From: Mycolicibacterium brisbanense
Lineage (GTDB): Bacteria > Actinomycetota > Actinomycetes > Mycobacteriales > Mycobacteriaceae
Reading direction: 5' to 3'
Length of the DNA: 64,000 nt
Assembly: GCF_001570425.1 (NCBI RefSeq)
Contig: NZ_BCSX01000039.1
Location: forward strand, 62,001 to 126,000
The position numbers were made by a program, and so were the translations under genes. Below the pieces are notes generated by a model that saw only the letters and a list, made by a program, of their open reading frames with translations, was not told the origin of the DNA and did not search any database. Of the stretch, positions 1 through 8,781 are shown piece by piece (position 1 is the first letter of the stretch; each line of letters begins with the position of its first letter).

Positions 1-1972
1 CCTTGGCGATGGTCCACTGCGGATCATGCAGTGCCATATGGGGACCCGAGTGCTCGGTCGCGTCCTCGAGAACGCGTTCGGCCTGCTCGGGGTTGCCCAC
101 CGCGGCATACGCGCGGGCCAGCAACAGTCGGCCGACCAGCTGCCACGGCAGTGACGATTCGGCGTTCAACGCGGCCAGCGCTTGCTCCAGCACGGTGATC
201 GCGTCGCGGAAGTGGCCGCGGTAGGTGGCCACCAGACCGGTCATCATCTTCGCGATCGCCCAGCCGACAAACTGTCCGGCAGTGGAGAATTCGGCGTATT
301 CGGCGGCCCGCTGCTCGGCCAGGTCGAGCTCACCGAGGTGGGTCAACGCGAGCACGTCACCGTAGTGGACCATCAGACGGATCATGCCGTCGGTGGATTT
401 GCGCTCGGCGCGGCAGCGCGCGGCTATCGGTTCGAATGCGGTGCCCCGGCCCGCCACCGGCATGGCCAGACCCGCGCCCAGCGCGGCGAAGTCCACAGCT
501 TGTTTGGGTGCGGCCGGGTCGGCCAGCACCTGTTCGGCGGCCGCCAGCCCGCTGGTGATCTTGTTCTCGTGCACCGCCATCGCCGATCCGGTGGCCTCCA
601 CCACGAGCCGCAGGCTGGGGTGCGTGACGCGGGAGCGCAGTAGCTCCAGCAACCGCTCGGCCCGGGTGACGTCGCCCATGGACCAGAACAGGATGGACAA
701 CCGGGGGATGCCCCACTGCACGAGTTGCAGCTCGTCGAGCTCGTCGGGGGAGAACCGGGCCAGCACGTTGTCGGCCTGGGCGGGATGGCCCTGCCACAGC
801 AGCGCCCGGGACAGCAGCTCGGCCGCGGGAAGTCCGCCGCCCCGGTCGAACGCGGCGCGGGCCAGCCGTTCACCGAGCGGAAGGTTGGACAGGAACACCG
901 CATCCTTGGCCGCGGTGATCAACAGGTCGGCGTCGGCGGACTGATCACTGTCGACGCACAGCTGCGCGAGCCGGATTCTGCTTGCGGCCGAGTCGAGTTC
1001 GCGTTGCCGCAGGATCCCGACGATGTTGCCGCGCAGCTTGCGGGCCGACGCGGTGCCCACGCGCCTGCGGACCACCTCGCCGAACAGCGGATGGCTGAAC
1101 CGGGCGTTGACCTGCCGGTCGTCCTCGGTGATGCGGATCAGGCCGCGCATCTCGGCCCCGTCCACGGCGTCCTCGCCCGCCAGCTCGGCCAGCGCGTCGA
1201 TGTCCAGCGGTTCGCACAGCGACAGCAGTTTCAGCGCATGCAGCACCTCGGTGCCGGCGTGCGCCAGGCGCTCGTCGAGCAGCTCGGCGAGCCCGGACGG
1301 GATGACGGTGGGGCCGCGGAACTGCCACACGCCGTTGACCTCGGTGAGTGTCCCGGCGTCCACTGCACCTTCGACCATGTTGCGCAGGAACAGGGGATTG
1401 CCGCCCGAGGACTCCCACATCACGTCGGCGCTGAGGCCCTCCAGCGTGCCGCCCAGCACGGTCTCGATGAGCGCGATGCTCTGTTCCTTGCTGAACGGGC
1501 GCAGTTCGAGGCGCTCCAGATAGCCGTCTTTCCACAGCGAGGTGACCGCATCGGGTACCGGCTCGCCCGTGCGCACGGTGGCCACCACCCGGCCGGCGCG
1601 CTCGACGGCGATCTGGTGCAGCAGCGTCGCCGACAACTGGTCCAGCAGATGCGCGTCATCGATGCCGACGATGGTGTCGCCCTCGGCGACAAGGGATTCC
1701 CGCGCGGACCCGAGTAGCGCGATCGGGTCGCGGGAGGCCGACGGCCGCACCCAGGACGCGAAGGCGCCCAGCGGAATGCTGCGGGAGGACTCCGTGCACG
1801 CGGTCCAGTGCACCTTCGTGTCCATCGAAGACGTGACGGTGCGCGCCAGGGTGGTCTTGCCGACACCGGCCGCCCCCACGAGTACGACGCCGCAACTGTC
1901 CGTACTGCTGAGCGCAGAGCGGATGGCCGCATGTTCCGCGGGCCGGTCCAGCAACTGCCAATACCCGGGCAT
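1..1972 (-). CDS. LuxR-type large ATPase transcriptional regulator, C-terminal part beyond window
   Basis: The reading frame is open from an ATG at 1972 to the window edge (657 codons seen), so the gene is cut. A Walker A motif GAAGVGKT lies at residues 33-40 and a Walker B-like strand ending IDDAH at 104-108; the rest is helical with tetratricopeptide-like character. This is the layout of the large ATP-dependent LuxR (LAL/MalT-like) regulators of mycobacteria, which end in a LuxR helix-turn-helix; that end would lie left of base 1 and is not visible. The predicted role is signal-dependent transcription control. It stands alone: the catalase-like gene upstream on the same strand ends 119 bp before it. 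The start is not certain because no strong ribosome site is present and the frame stays open further upstream. Confidence 0.8.
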   Translation of the reverse strand, partial: MPGYWQLLDRPAEHAAIRSALSSTDSCGVVLVGAAGVGKTTLARTVTSSMDTKVHWTACTESSRSIPLGAFASWVRPSASRDPIALLGSARESLVAEGDTIVGIDDAHLLDQLSATLLHQIAVERAGRVVATVRTGEPVPDAVTSLWKDGYLERLELRPFSKEQSIALIETVLGGTLEGLSADVMWESSGGNPLFLRNMVEGAVDAGTLTEVNGVWQFRGPTVIPSGLAELLDERLAHAGTEVLHALKLLSLCEPLDIDALAELAGEDAVDGAEMRGLIRITEDDRQVNARFSHPLFGEVVRRRVGTASARKLRGNIVGILRQRELDSAASRIRLAQLCVDSDQSADADLLITAAKDAVFLSNLPLGERLARAAFDRGGGLPAAELLSRALLWQGHPAQADNVLARFSPDELDELQLVQWGIPRLSILFWSMGDVTRAERLLELLRSRVTHPSLRLVVEATGSAMAVHENKITSGLAAAEQVLADPAAPKQAVDFAALGAGLAMPVAGRGTAFEPIAARCRAERKSTDGMIRLMVHYGDVLALTHLGELDLAEQRAAEYAEFSTAGQFVGWAIAKMMTGLVATYRGHFRDAITVLEQALAALNAESSLPWQLVGRLLLARAYAAVGNPEQAERVLEDATEHSGPHMALHDPQWTIAK

Positions 1973-2091
1973 GGACGCACAGTCTAAGTGCCGGTGGCGG
2001 ATACCGCTGCCGTGGGCGTTGTCCGCGATGTGGCACTTCGGTTGCTGGCGCTCGATGGCAGGCATGGGGCAAAGGTTTCGGTGTTTGCGGA

Positions 2092-3192
2092 TCAGGAATC
2101 CGGGAGTTGGGCGATATCGGTCGGTTCGAGGCTGGGAGCCCGGTTCACTTCGTGCCGGTAGATCGAAGAGGCGTCGTACACATCCTTTTTCAGCCGGTTG
2201 ATCGAGCCGAGGGGGCGGTGTGCGGCCAAGCCCCGCCACGAGTTGAACGACAGCACGTCGTCACCGAAGGCGCGGCGTTGGGGACCGGCCGGGTTCTGCG
2301 GGCCGAAGACGATTTTCGCGACGGGGCGGTGCGGTGAGGCTTCTTCGGGCCAGGCCACCGTGGCGTCCTCGATCGGCATGGTCTTCGGGTCGGTGCACAG
2401 CTGGACGCTCAGCTCGTATTCGGCTGCGTGGGTGGCCAGGAAGTCCATGATCAGGTCCCGGTGTGCGTCCTGGCCGGCGTCCTTCGGAAGCAGCTGGTCC
2501 TCAAGGGCTTTGACATCGTCGGACAGCGGTGCGTAGCGCAGCTTCGCCACATAGTCGCCGTAGCGGATAGGCGCCGAGGAGTAGAACGTCTCGCCCAGGA
2601 TGGGCCGGTTCGCGGCCACGAACACCGCCACGTTGGCGGGAATCGGTACGCCGATCCGCTTGAGCCCGGCCAGGATGTCGCTGCCGACGGCCATCACGCT
2701 GTCGGGCAACCGGGCCAGCAGCGTGGCGGTCGGCATGCCCTTCACCAGATAGTCGTGGGCGTCGGCGAACAGGAACTCGCGGTGGGTCACCATGATGAAG
2801 TCCTGCGTGGTGGCGTCGTCGCCGGCCCGGGCCCGCGGGCCCTGCACGCCAAGTACTTTGATCGCCAGGCCGCGCACACCGCGCACGCGGTCGCTGCGCA
2901 GAACACCCGACGTGGTCGACAACCGGGCGATCACCGGGTATGTCCGCGGCTCGGCGAACAAGCCTTGGGCCAGGGACGGCGGCAGGTCCGGATATACGGT
3001 CAGCTCGCCGCGCAGGATCGCGTGGCTCTTGGCGTGCGCATCGCGCAGCCCGTGCTTGAACTTCTTGTACGCCCGCACATTGTTCTTGTGCAGCGCTTCG
3101 ACGATCTTGGCGATGTCCTCGGCCTCGTCGGGTCTGGGCTGTTCGAGATCGTCGTGGTACCGGACGAACATCGATTCGTCGACAGCAGTCAT
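2092..3192 (-). CDS. catalase-like haem protein (y4iL-like catalase family)
   Basis: The product has 366 residues, much shorter than classical catalases (about 480 or more). It keeps the distal-pocket segment around His53 (AHAKSHA), the RLSTTSG strand (about 90-96) and the RGVRGLAIKV segment that matches the catalase RGFA-K region. I could not place the usual proximal haem tyrosine motif. Family members of this size are haem proteins that often act on organic or fatty-acid hydroperoxides rather than H2O2; that activity is inferred here. The ATG at 3192 overlaps the stop of the peroxidase gene by 4 bp (ATGA), with GAGAAAGG upstream, so the two are translationally coupled and probably act in sequence on the same oxidised lipid. 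Confidence 0.85.
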   Translation of the reverse strand: MTAVDESMFVRYHDDLEQPRPDEAEDIAKIVEALHKNNVRAYKKFKHGLRDAHAKSHAILRGELTVYPDLPPSLAQGLFAEPRTYPVIARLSTTSGVLRSDRVRGVRGLAIKVLGVQGPRARAGDDATTQDFIMVTHREFLFADAHDYLVKGMPTATLLARLPDSVMAVGSDILAGLKRIGVPIPANVAVFVAANRPILGETFYSSAPIRYGDYVAKLRYAPLSDDVKALEDQLLPKDAGQDAHRDLIMDFLATHAAEYELSVQLCTDPKTMPIEDATVAWPEEASPHRPVAKIVFGPQNPAGPQRRAFGDDVLSFNSWRGLAAHRPLGSINRLKKDVYDASSIYRHEVNRAPSLEPTDIAQLPDS

Positions 3193-5003
3193 CGTGGCGT
3201 GGCCTTTCTCGGCGATGAGGCGCCGACCGGGTTCCATGGTGTGAATGGATTGCGCACGCCTTTGAGCGCAGGTCCGAGTTCGTGGTGGTGGCGCAACAGC
3301 ACCGAGCGCATGTCGTTGTCCCGGATCCATGCCATCCCGACCTCGGTGTAGATCTCCTTGCGGAAACTGTCGGTGAAGAAGCGGTCGCTTTCCAGCCGGC
3401 GGGACGCCATCAGGATGAAAACCCGAAACGCGGTGTCGCTGAAGCCGAAACCGGGTGGCTTCGGCTCGGCGTAGAGGCCGATCATGAGGTCTACCAACTC
3501 GATGTCGTCGTAGACCTCCCGCAGCTCGGCCGCCAGGGTGGTCTCGCCGGTGAGCTCCTCGAAACTGGCCGCAGGCTTGAGCCGGAACAACCGTCGAAAC
3601 TCGTTGTATCGCGGGACCCCTCGCTCCCGCGATCGAATGAGATCGATGGTGGCCAGATCGAGGAGCTCACCGTCTATGTGCTGCAGATGCTGCAGGTGGT
3701 GTGGATAGTTGTGCAGGTTCAGGGCACCGGGATTGGCGCGGCCGAACGAGTACAGCAGGTCGGTCATCGACGTCTCGGCGAGCCGGGCCCGGACGTTTTC
3801 GACGGTCAGGTCCGGCAGTTCGTGCTCGCTGAGCACGCGGTCGTCGCTGGCCGAACGGAACGTGAAGGTGTCGGGGATCAACGGATGCATCCGGTACACC
3901 GCGACGAACTCCTCGGTGAGCGCGTACGGGACGCCGTGGTGGTTGGTGGGTGAGCCGGGGATCCCGTGCAGCAGCACGCTGCTGGTCAACCGGCCGAACC
4001 GGCGCGCGAACCCTTCGCCGAGCAACCCGAACCAGTTGGCCCGCATGGCCGCGACCGTGGTGGGGTGCGCGATGATCGCGGGGGTCCAGTCGACGGTGTG
4101 GATCTTGGCCATCAGCGCGGCATTGACCAACCGGGCCTTGTCGTAGAGCTGCTGCGGTGACAGCTGTGGGTACGCGTCGGCCAGCCTGTCGCGGATCGCG
4201 TTGTGTTCGTGCATGAACAGCGAATGCAGCAGCGCCAGGCCGACCCAGAAATTGGCCGCGGTGCCGGTCAGATCGACCGTGGCCTCCACGTCGGGAGGCG
4301 GCAGGCCCGCGTCGTCGATACGCAGTCGCCCGGTTTCCGGGCACCGCAGCGCGTTCGCGAATGCCGGTGTGGTGCCGTAGATCTGCGATGAGTCCCACCA
4401 ATGGGTCTCCTGGGTGGTGAACGTGGTGGGGCCGACCGGATCGGGATGAGGGTCCGGCGCGGTCCGGTCGACCCGCATGGGTCGCTGCGGCCACGGGTCG
4501 TCGTCGGCCAGCGGCACGATCCACGGTTGGGAGGTGACAGTACCGTGGCTGAACCAGTCGTGCACCTCGAACTGGATCCACGCGGCGGCCAGCACGTTGA
4601 GGGTGGTGGCGGGTTGAAACTCGGTTCGTGCCAACAGTGTCCGGCTGATCAGCCGGGGGTTGGGCTCGAGGAGTCGCGTCGCGCTCTCCGGATACTGATG
4701 GGCGGGCGGGACATTGCGCCCGAACCGGCAGCCCAACGCTCCCATCTGGGGGCTGCCGAGATCGTTGTGCCTGCCGTTGCGTGTGCGGGCGACGAGATAA
4801 GCAGACGGGCCGTCATCGCCCGGATCGGGAACCGGGCCGGCGTCGAAGAGGTTCTGGGTGCGCAACTGGTGGCGCAAGCCGATGAGCACACCGAGGCCCA
4901 GCACCGTGGGCAGCCGGAACCAGCCGACAGTCTGATCCACCCGCTGGGCGAACCGGGCGGCGACGGTGGCCAACCAGTTCGGGCGTCGAGCCGTGGTCAC
5001 CAT
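3189..5003 (-). CDS. animal-type haem peroxidase, cyclooxygenase / alpha-dioxygenase-like
   Basis: The product has 604 residues from the ATG at 5003, which follows GGGGAG by 7 nt; an ATG at 5018 is possible but poorly spaced. The distal haem histidine is in VHDW (His148). A conserved FMHEHNAI block sits at 263-270. The proximal site is YRMHPLIPD, with Tyr370 and His373 spaced like the catalytic Tyr and proximal His of cyclooxygenase and plant alpha-dioxygenase. Such enzymes use a tyrosyl radical to add O2 to fatty acids. There is no signal peptide; a hydrophobic stretch near residues 32-43 may give membrane association. The gene is first in a two-gene operon with the catalase-like gene, an arrangement that suggests hydroperoxide formation followed by conversion. 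The substrate is unknown. Confidence 0.85.
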   Translation of the reverse strand: MVTTARRPNWLATVAARFAQRVDQTVGWFRLPTVLGLGVLIGLRHQLRTQNLFDAGPVPDPGDDGPSAYLVARTRNGRHNDLGSPQMGALGCRFGRNVPPAHQYPESATRLLEPNPRLISRTLLARTEFQPATTLNVLAAAWIQFEVHDWFSHGTVTSQPWIVPLADDDPWPQRPMRVDRTAPDPHPDPVGPTTFTTQETHWWDSSQIYGTTPAFANALRCPETGRLRIDDAGLPPPDVEATVDLTGTAANFWVGLALLHSLFMHEHNAIRDRLADAYPQLSPQQLYDKARLVNAALMAKIHTVDWTPAIIAHPTTVAAMRANWFGLLGEGFARRFGRLTSSVLLHGIPGSPTNHHGVPYALTEEFVAVYRMHPLIPDTFTFRSASDDRVLSEHELPDLTVENVRARLAETSMTDLLYSFGRANPGALNLHNYPHHLQHLQHIDGELLDLATIDLIRSRERGVPRYNEFRRLFRLKPAASFEELTGETTLAAELREVYDDIELVDLMIGLYAEPKPPGFGFSDTAFRVFILMASRRLESDRFFTDSFRKEIYTEVGMAWIRDNDMRSVLLRHHHELGPALKGVRNPFTPWNPVGASSPRKATPR

Positions 5004-5061
5004 ATTCCGTCTCCCCATCCGCGCACGCCAGGAATGTTGCCGTAGCAGCCGGGGAAAGGCA

Positions 5062-5079
5062 CGAGTAGTGCGCTACTCG
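5062..5079. promoter_or_regulatory. palindromic operator GAGTAG-TGCG-CTACTC
   Basis: CGAGTAG and CTACTCG are perfect inverted arms around TGCG. The site lies 59 bp upstream of the peroxidase start, in the gap between divergent transcription units. A degenerate copy occurs at 5149-5165. The pair looks like a binding site for a dimeric repressor or activator; the protein is not identified. Confidence 0.55.
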
Positions 5080-5148
5080 AACCGAGCCAGTCGCCAGTGG
5101 CACTGCGCGACTACTTGCGTGAGCAATGGGGTAGTGCTGTTCGAACTG

Positions 5149-5165
5149 GAGTAGTGCGCCACTCG
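5149..5165. promoter_or_regulatory. second, imperfect copy of the GAGTAG palindrome
   Basis: GAGTAG-TGCG-CCACTC matches the perfect palindrome at 5062-5079 except for one base in the right arm. The copies are about 86 bp apart (close to 8 helical turns), and a further partial GTAGTGC lies between them at 5131-5137. This supports a cooperative regulatory region for the peroxidase/catalase operon. Confidence 0.45.
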
Positions 5166-5236
5166 TGTCAGACATATCCGCCGGGTCGTACGTTTCCTGG
5201 TATCGGCAACAGAACTTGCTGAGGGGAGTATCGGAG

Positions 5237-5287
5237 ATGTCCGAGATGTCTGTGACCTCGACCGACCGAGAATCGGCTCGATCATGA
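5237..5287 (+). CDS. possible 16-residue leader peptide
   Basis: An ATG at 5237 follows a good ribosome site (GAGGGGAG at 5221-5228, spacing 8). The frame reads 16 codons and stops with a TGA at 5285-5287 that overlaps the ATG at 5284 of the small membrane protein. The peptide (MSEMSVTSTDRESARS) has no recognised motif. It may simply bring ribosomes to the next start codon, which has no good site of its own. The call rests only on the ribosome site and the overlap. Confidence 0.3.
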   Translation: MSEMSVTSTDRESARS

Positions 5288-5400
5288 TGGCGTGGCTCGC
5301 CGCACTGCCGGTGTTGCTGTTGATCACCGCGGCGCTCGGCGTGTACGACCTGCAGCGCTGGCTTGAGCGCTGGGACCACGACCGGCACCTGTCGGATTGA
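5284..5400 (+). CDS. 38-residue single-pass membrane protein
   Basis: The frame begins ATGATG and encodes 38 residues. Residues 4-20 form one hydrophobic helix (WLAALPVLLLITAALGV), followed by the amphipathic charged tail YDLQRWLERWDHDRHLSD. The aromatic/charged boundary and tail suggest an N-out or membrane-anchored micropeptide. The start overlaps the stop of a preceding short frame (ATGA), and the gene ends 27 bp before the subtilase GTG, so it probably opens the subtilase operon. I do not recognise a named family; similar-looking tiny proteins occur in mycobacteria. It could anchor or regulate the soluble protease next door, but this is inference. Confidence 0.5.
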   Translation: MMAWLAALPVLLLITAALGVYDLQRWLERWDHDRHLSD

Positions 5401-5427
5401 GACCGGTGCGATGCCAGAGGTAACGCG

Positions 5428-7266
5428 GTGACCACAGCCGACGATCCATGGCCCGACCGGGTGCATTGCGCGCTCGGCCACCTGGACTCGCTCGAGATGC
5501 CTGCCGACCCGCAGCACATCCGCGAGGCGGTGGCCGCCCGCTTCGCCTCCCGATTCACCGCGCAGGACCGGCCCTGCGTCGACGGAAGCCCGCGGTGGCA
5601 CGGCGAAGTCGACCGGGCCGTCGACCAGCTCCTGGGCGCCGGGGTCGTCGCGCCGACCGCCCAGGCCGTGCAGTTGACCGCTACGGGTCGGGACGGTGTC
5701 GACGATGCCTGCGCGTCGGCGTTGGCCACCGACGAACGGGCGCTTCCGGCCGCATCCGCGACGCCTTCCGCCGGGCCGGGCCGCGACGCACTACTCGCCG
5801 GGGTGATCACCCCGCCGCTGCGGGCGAAGTTCGTCGTCCCTCCCGGCGGGGACGCCGCCGCGGCACGGGATGCGTTGTGGCCTGTGATGATCGAGCTGAA
5901 CCTGCGGTACGCCGACGGCACGGCCGCGGCGATCCGACGGGTCCGCGACCTGTGGCGACTGGTCGACGGTGCGGGCGTGCCGGTGCCTGTCGCCGGGCAG
6001 TACCTGGTGGGAGACCTGACCACCGGACAGATCGAGGGGTTGGTGTCCGCCGACGCGGTGCCACAGCGCTGGCCGGCGCGGGCCGTCTACCGGATCTGGC
6101 CCGACTTCGACACCCACCCGCTCATCGACGCGTCCGCGGCCACGATCAAGGCCATCCCCGCGCAGCGCGCGTTCGACAGCTTCGGCGACGGAATCGTGTG
6201 GGCAGTGGTCGATTCCGGCATCGCGGCCGACCACCCGCACTTCATCGGGCATCAGACCCTGTCCGATCCTGCGGTGGCCGACCTGCACCGCGACTTCACG
6301 GCCGGCGAGCAGGTGGCCTCCGCCCTGATCGACGACGACGGGCACGGCACGCACGTCGCCGGGATCATCGCCGGAGGCCTGGTGGGGTTCAAGCCCGAGG
6401 ATGTCTACGTCGCCGAGAAACGCTTCAACGTCGGGTCGCCGGAGGGTGACGACCCGATCCTGCAGCAGCGCACGGTGACCGACGTGAGCAAGCTCGCCGG
6501 GATGGCCCCGCTTGCAAAGCTGGTGAGCCTCAAGGTCCTCGGCCCAGGCGATCAGACGTCGCGCGTCAGTCGCGTGATGCGCGCGCTGGATTACGTCCGC
6601 GACGTGAACGCGCAGAGCGAGCGGATGCCGCGCATCCACGGGGTCAATCTGAGCCTGGGCTACGAATTCGCCGCCGAGTGGTTCGCCTGCGGACAGAGCC
6701 CGCTGTGCCTGGAGGTCGACAAAACCGTGCGCTCGGGCGTCGTGGTCGTCGTGGCGTCCGGCAACACCGGTTACGTGTCGTTGAACCCGCTGTTCGCCAG
6801 TGACGTCACCAAGTTCAGCGCCGACATGACGATCAACGATCCGGGCAACGCCGAACGCGCCATCACCGTCGGGGCGACGCATCGCGACGCTCCGCACACC
6901 TATGGGGTTTCGTACTTCTCGTCCAAAGGGCCCACCGGAGACGGCAGACGCAAGCCGGATCTGGTGGCGCCAGGGGAGCGGATCACCTCAGCTGCCGCGG
7001 GCAAGAACCGGATCAGCGTCCAGCAGCAGACCGAGGCGCCGATCGCCGACGGGGTGGCGCTCTACGTCGAGGCGAGCGGCACCAGCATGGCCGCGCCACA
7101 CGTGTCCGGCGCCATCGCCGCGTTCCTGTCCGTCCAGCGCGAACTCATCGGCAAGCCCGAGGACATCAAGCGCATTTTCGTCGAATCCGCGACTTCACTC
7201 GGCCGCGATCCCGCCTTCGAGGGCGGCGGTCTGGTCGATCTGCTGCGCGCACTGCAATCGGTATGA
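5428..7266 (+). CDS. S8 family subtilisin-like serine peptidase, cytosolic
   Basis: The product has 612 residues from a GTG preceded by AGAGG. The catalytic triad is intact: Asp262 in VVDSG, His306 in DGHGTHVAG and Ser553 in SGTSMAAPHVSG, with an oxyanion Asn in VASGNTG. About 240 residues precede the protease core; they have no signal peptide and no inhibitor-type prodomain that I recognise, and the sequence lacks a C-terminal membrane anchor, so it differs from the secreted mycosins of ESX loci. The alpha/beta hydrolase gene starts 20 bp after the stop. An intracellular subtilase beside a modular toxin-like protein suggests processing or activation of a partner, but no substrate is visible. 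Confidence 0.9.
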   Translation: MTTADDPWPDRVHCALGHLDSLEMPADPQHIREAVAARFASRFTAQDRPCVDGSPRWHGEVDRAVDQLLGAGVVAPTAQAVQLTATGRDGVDDACASALATDERALPAASATPSAGPGRDALLAGVITPPLRAKFVVPPGGDAAAARDALWPVMIELNLRYADGTAAAIRRVRDLWRLVDGAGVPVPVAGQYLVGDLTTGQIEGLVSADAVPQRWPARAVYRIWPDFDTHPLIDASAATIKAIPAQRAFDSFGDGIVWAVVDSGIAADHPHFIGHQTLSDPAVADLHRDFTAGEQVASALIDDDGHGTHVAGIIAGGLVGFKPEDVYVAEKRFNVGSPEGDDPILQQRTVTDVSKLAGMAPLAKLVSLKVLGPGDQTSRVSRVMRALDYVRDVNAQSERMPRIHGVNLSLGYEFAAEWFACGQSPLCLEVDKTVRSGVVVVVASGNTGYVSLNPLFASDVTKFSADMTINDPGNAERAITVGATHRDAPHTYGVSYFSSKGPTGDGRRKPDLVAPGERITSAAAGKNRISVQQQTEAPIADGVALYVEASGTSMAAPHVSGAIAAFLSVQRELIGKPEDIKRIFVESATSLGRDPAFEGGGLVDLLRALQSV

Positions 7267-7285
7267 GGTGAAAGGAAAAAAACCC

Positions 7286-8662
7286 ATGGGCAACATCGAC
7301 AGCATCGACGGCCGACCGCTGTTTCGACTGGTGTTCGACGCCGACGGTGACATCGATCCGGCGACGTCCGCTGAGCTCACCGAAGGCATCCGCGCGGGCG
7401 CACTCACCGACCTGGTGATCTTCTCGCACGGCTGGAACAACGACGAGGCCGCTGCCACGTCGCTCTACGAGCGGTGGTTCAAACTGCTTGCCCAACAACT
7501 GGATCCGTCGTACACCGTCGGGTTCGTCGGGCTGCGGTGGCCATCGCAACTGTGGCGCGACGAGCCGATCCCCGACTTTCCCGACGAAGAGGCCGACGAA
7601 CAGACCGACGACGCCGCGGGGGCCGTCGCGCTCGCCCAGACCCCGACGTTCCCCGCCGGGCCGCCAACCCTCGACGATGCCCAACTCGCCGACCTCAAGG
7701 AGATGTTCCCGGGCGGCAGCGCGGACCTCGACGTGATCGCCGGCCTGCTTGCCCAACCGCCCAGCGCGGTGGGCGCCACCCAGATGTTCGCGGCGCTGCG
7801 CGCGTTCAATGCCCACACCAACACCGGATTCAGTGACGGAGAAGCGGACCCGGCCGCGATGTTGCCCCCGGGTACCCCCGGAATGCTCGACCCGCAGCGC
7901 AATCCCGTCGACGTGTTCACCAAGTTCGGTGACCGGCTGGCCGACGCGGGCGTGACGTTCGGCGGCGACGGTGGCGGGGCGGCCGGCCTCGGTGACCTTG
8001 CCGGCAAGGTCTGGCAGGGCGCGAAGGAGGCGCTGCGGCAGCTCAGCTACTGGCAGATGAAGAACCGTGCCGGTGTCGTCGGCCGCAACGGGCTCGGCCC
8101 GGAGATCGACCGGTTGGCAGATGAGTACCCGGCGTTGCGATTCCATCTCGTCGGGCACAGCTTCGGTGGTCGCCTGGTGTCCTACGCCCTGGCCGGGATG
8201 CGGGACCGCAAGCCCTCGCCGGTGAAAGCTGTGACGCTGATGGAGGCGGCGTACTCACGATTCGCCTTCGCCGATCGGCTGCCGTTCCGGCAGGCGTCCG
8301 GCGCTCTTGCCGGCTGCCAGAACCGCGTCGATGGGCCGGTGGCGATCTGCTTCTCCCGCTATGACCGGGCCCTGAGCACGTTCTATCCGCTGGCCTCCGC
8401 GGCGGCGGGGGACGACGCGGCAGGTCTGGACGATCCGCTGTTCCGCTGGCGTGCCATGGGCTCTATGGGTGCCTACCGGGCCGTGACGCAACCGCTCGGC
8501 GACGACGGAGTGCCGTACCGCTTCCAGCCACGACAGTTGTTCAACCTGGACGCCTCGGCCGTCGTGAACGCCGACGCCGGGCCATCGGGCGCGCACAGCG
8601 ACATCTTCCATTCCGAACTCAGCTGGGTGACCGCATCCGCGGGCGGCTTGAACAAGCCGTGA
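7286..8662 (+). CDS. alpha/beta hydrolase-fold protein
   Basis: The product has 458 residues from the ATG at 7286 behind GAAAGGA; longer in-frame starts would run inside the subtilase gene. The nucleophile elbow is GHSFGG with Ser292, and an SHGWNN segment (47-52) looks like the oxyanion-hole loop after the first core strand. Between them lies a large insertion (about 90-260) rich in Asp, Pro and Gly, unusual for a simple esterase and probably a lid or interaction region. There is no signal peptide. It follows the subtilase by 19 bp and so is co-transcribed. Lipase/esterase or peptidase activity is possible; the substrate is unknown. Confidence 0.8.
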   Translation: MGNIDSIDGRPLFRLVFDADGDIDPATSAELTEGIRAGALTDLVIFSHGWNNDEAAATSLYERWFKLLAQQLDPSYTVGFVGLRWPSQLWRDEPIPDFPDEEADEQTDDAAGAVALAQTPTFPAGPPTLDDAQLADLKEMFPGGSADLDVIAGLLAQPPSAVGATQMFAALRAFNAHTNTGFSDGEADPAAMLPPGTPGMLDPQRNPVDVFTKFGDRLADAGVTFGGDGGGAAGLGDLAGKVWQGAKEALRQLSYWQMKNRAGVVGRNGLGPEIDRLADEYPALRFHLVGHSFGGRLVSYALAGMRDRKPSPVKAVTLMEAAYSRFAFADRLPFRQASGALAGCQNRVDGPVAICFSRYDRALSTFYPLASAAAGDDAAGLDDPLFRWRAMGSMGAYRAVTQPLGDDGVPYRFQPRQLFNLDASAVVNADAGPSGAHSDIFHSELSWVTASAGGLNKP

Positions 8663-8781
8663 CTCGGCGGGATCCCTCGGGTCCCTCTGAGGTCCGAAGG
8701 GGCAGTCATTGGTCGTTGTCCTTGCGGGGTATCCGTCGCCCTCAACACAATGAGGAGGCGCCGTCGTAGGGAGTGGGCGAT

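Noticed and set aside
725..1717. 330-residue plus-strand frame opposite the LuxR-type ATPase
   Set aside because: It is a shadow of the high-GC third-position pattern of the real minus-strand gene, which carries Walker motifs; the frame has no motif and no ribosome site.
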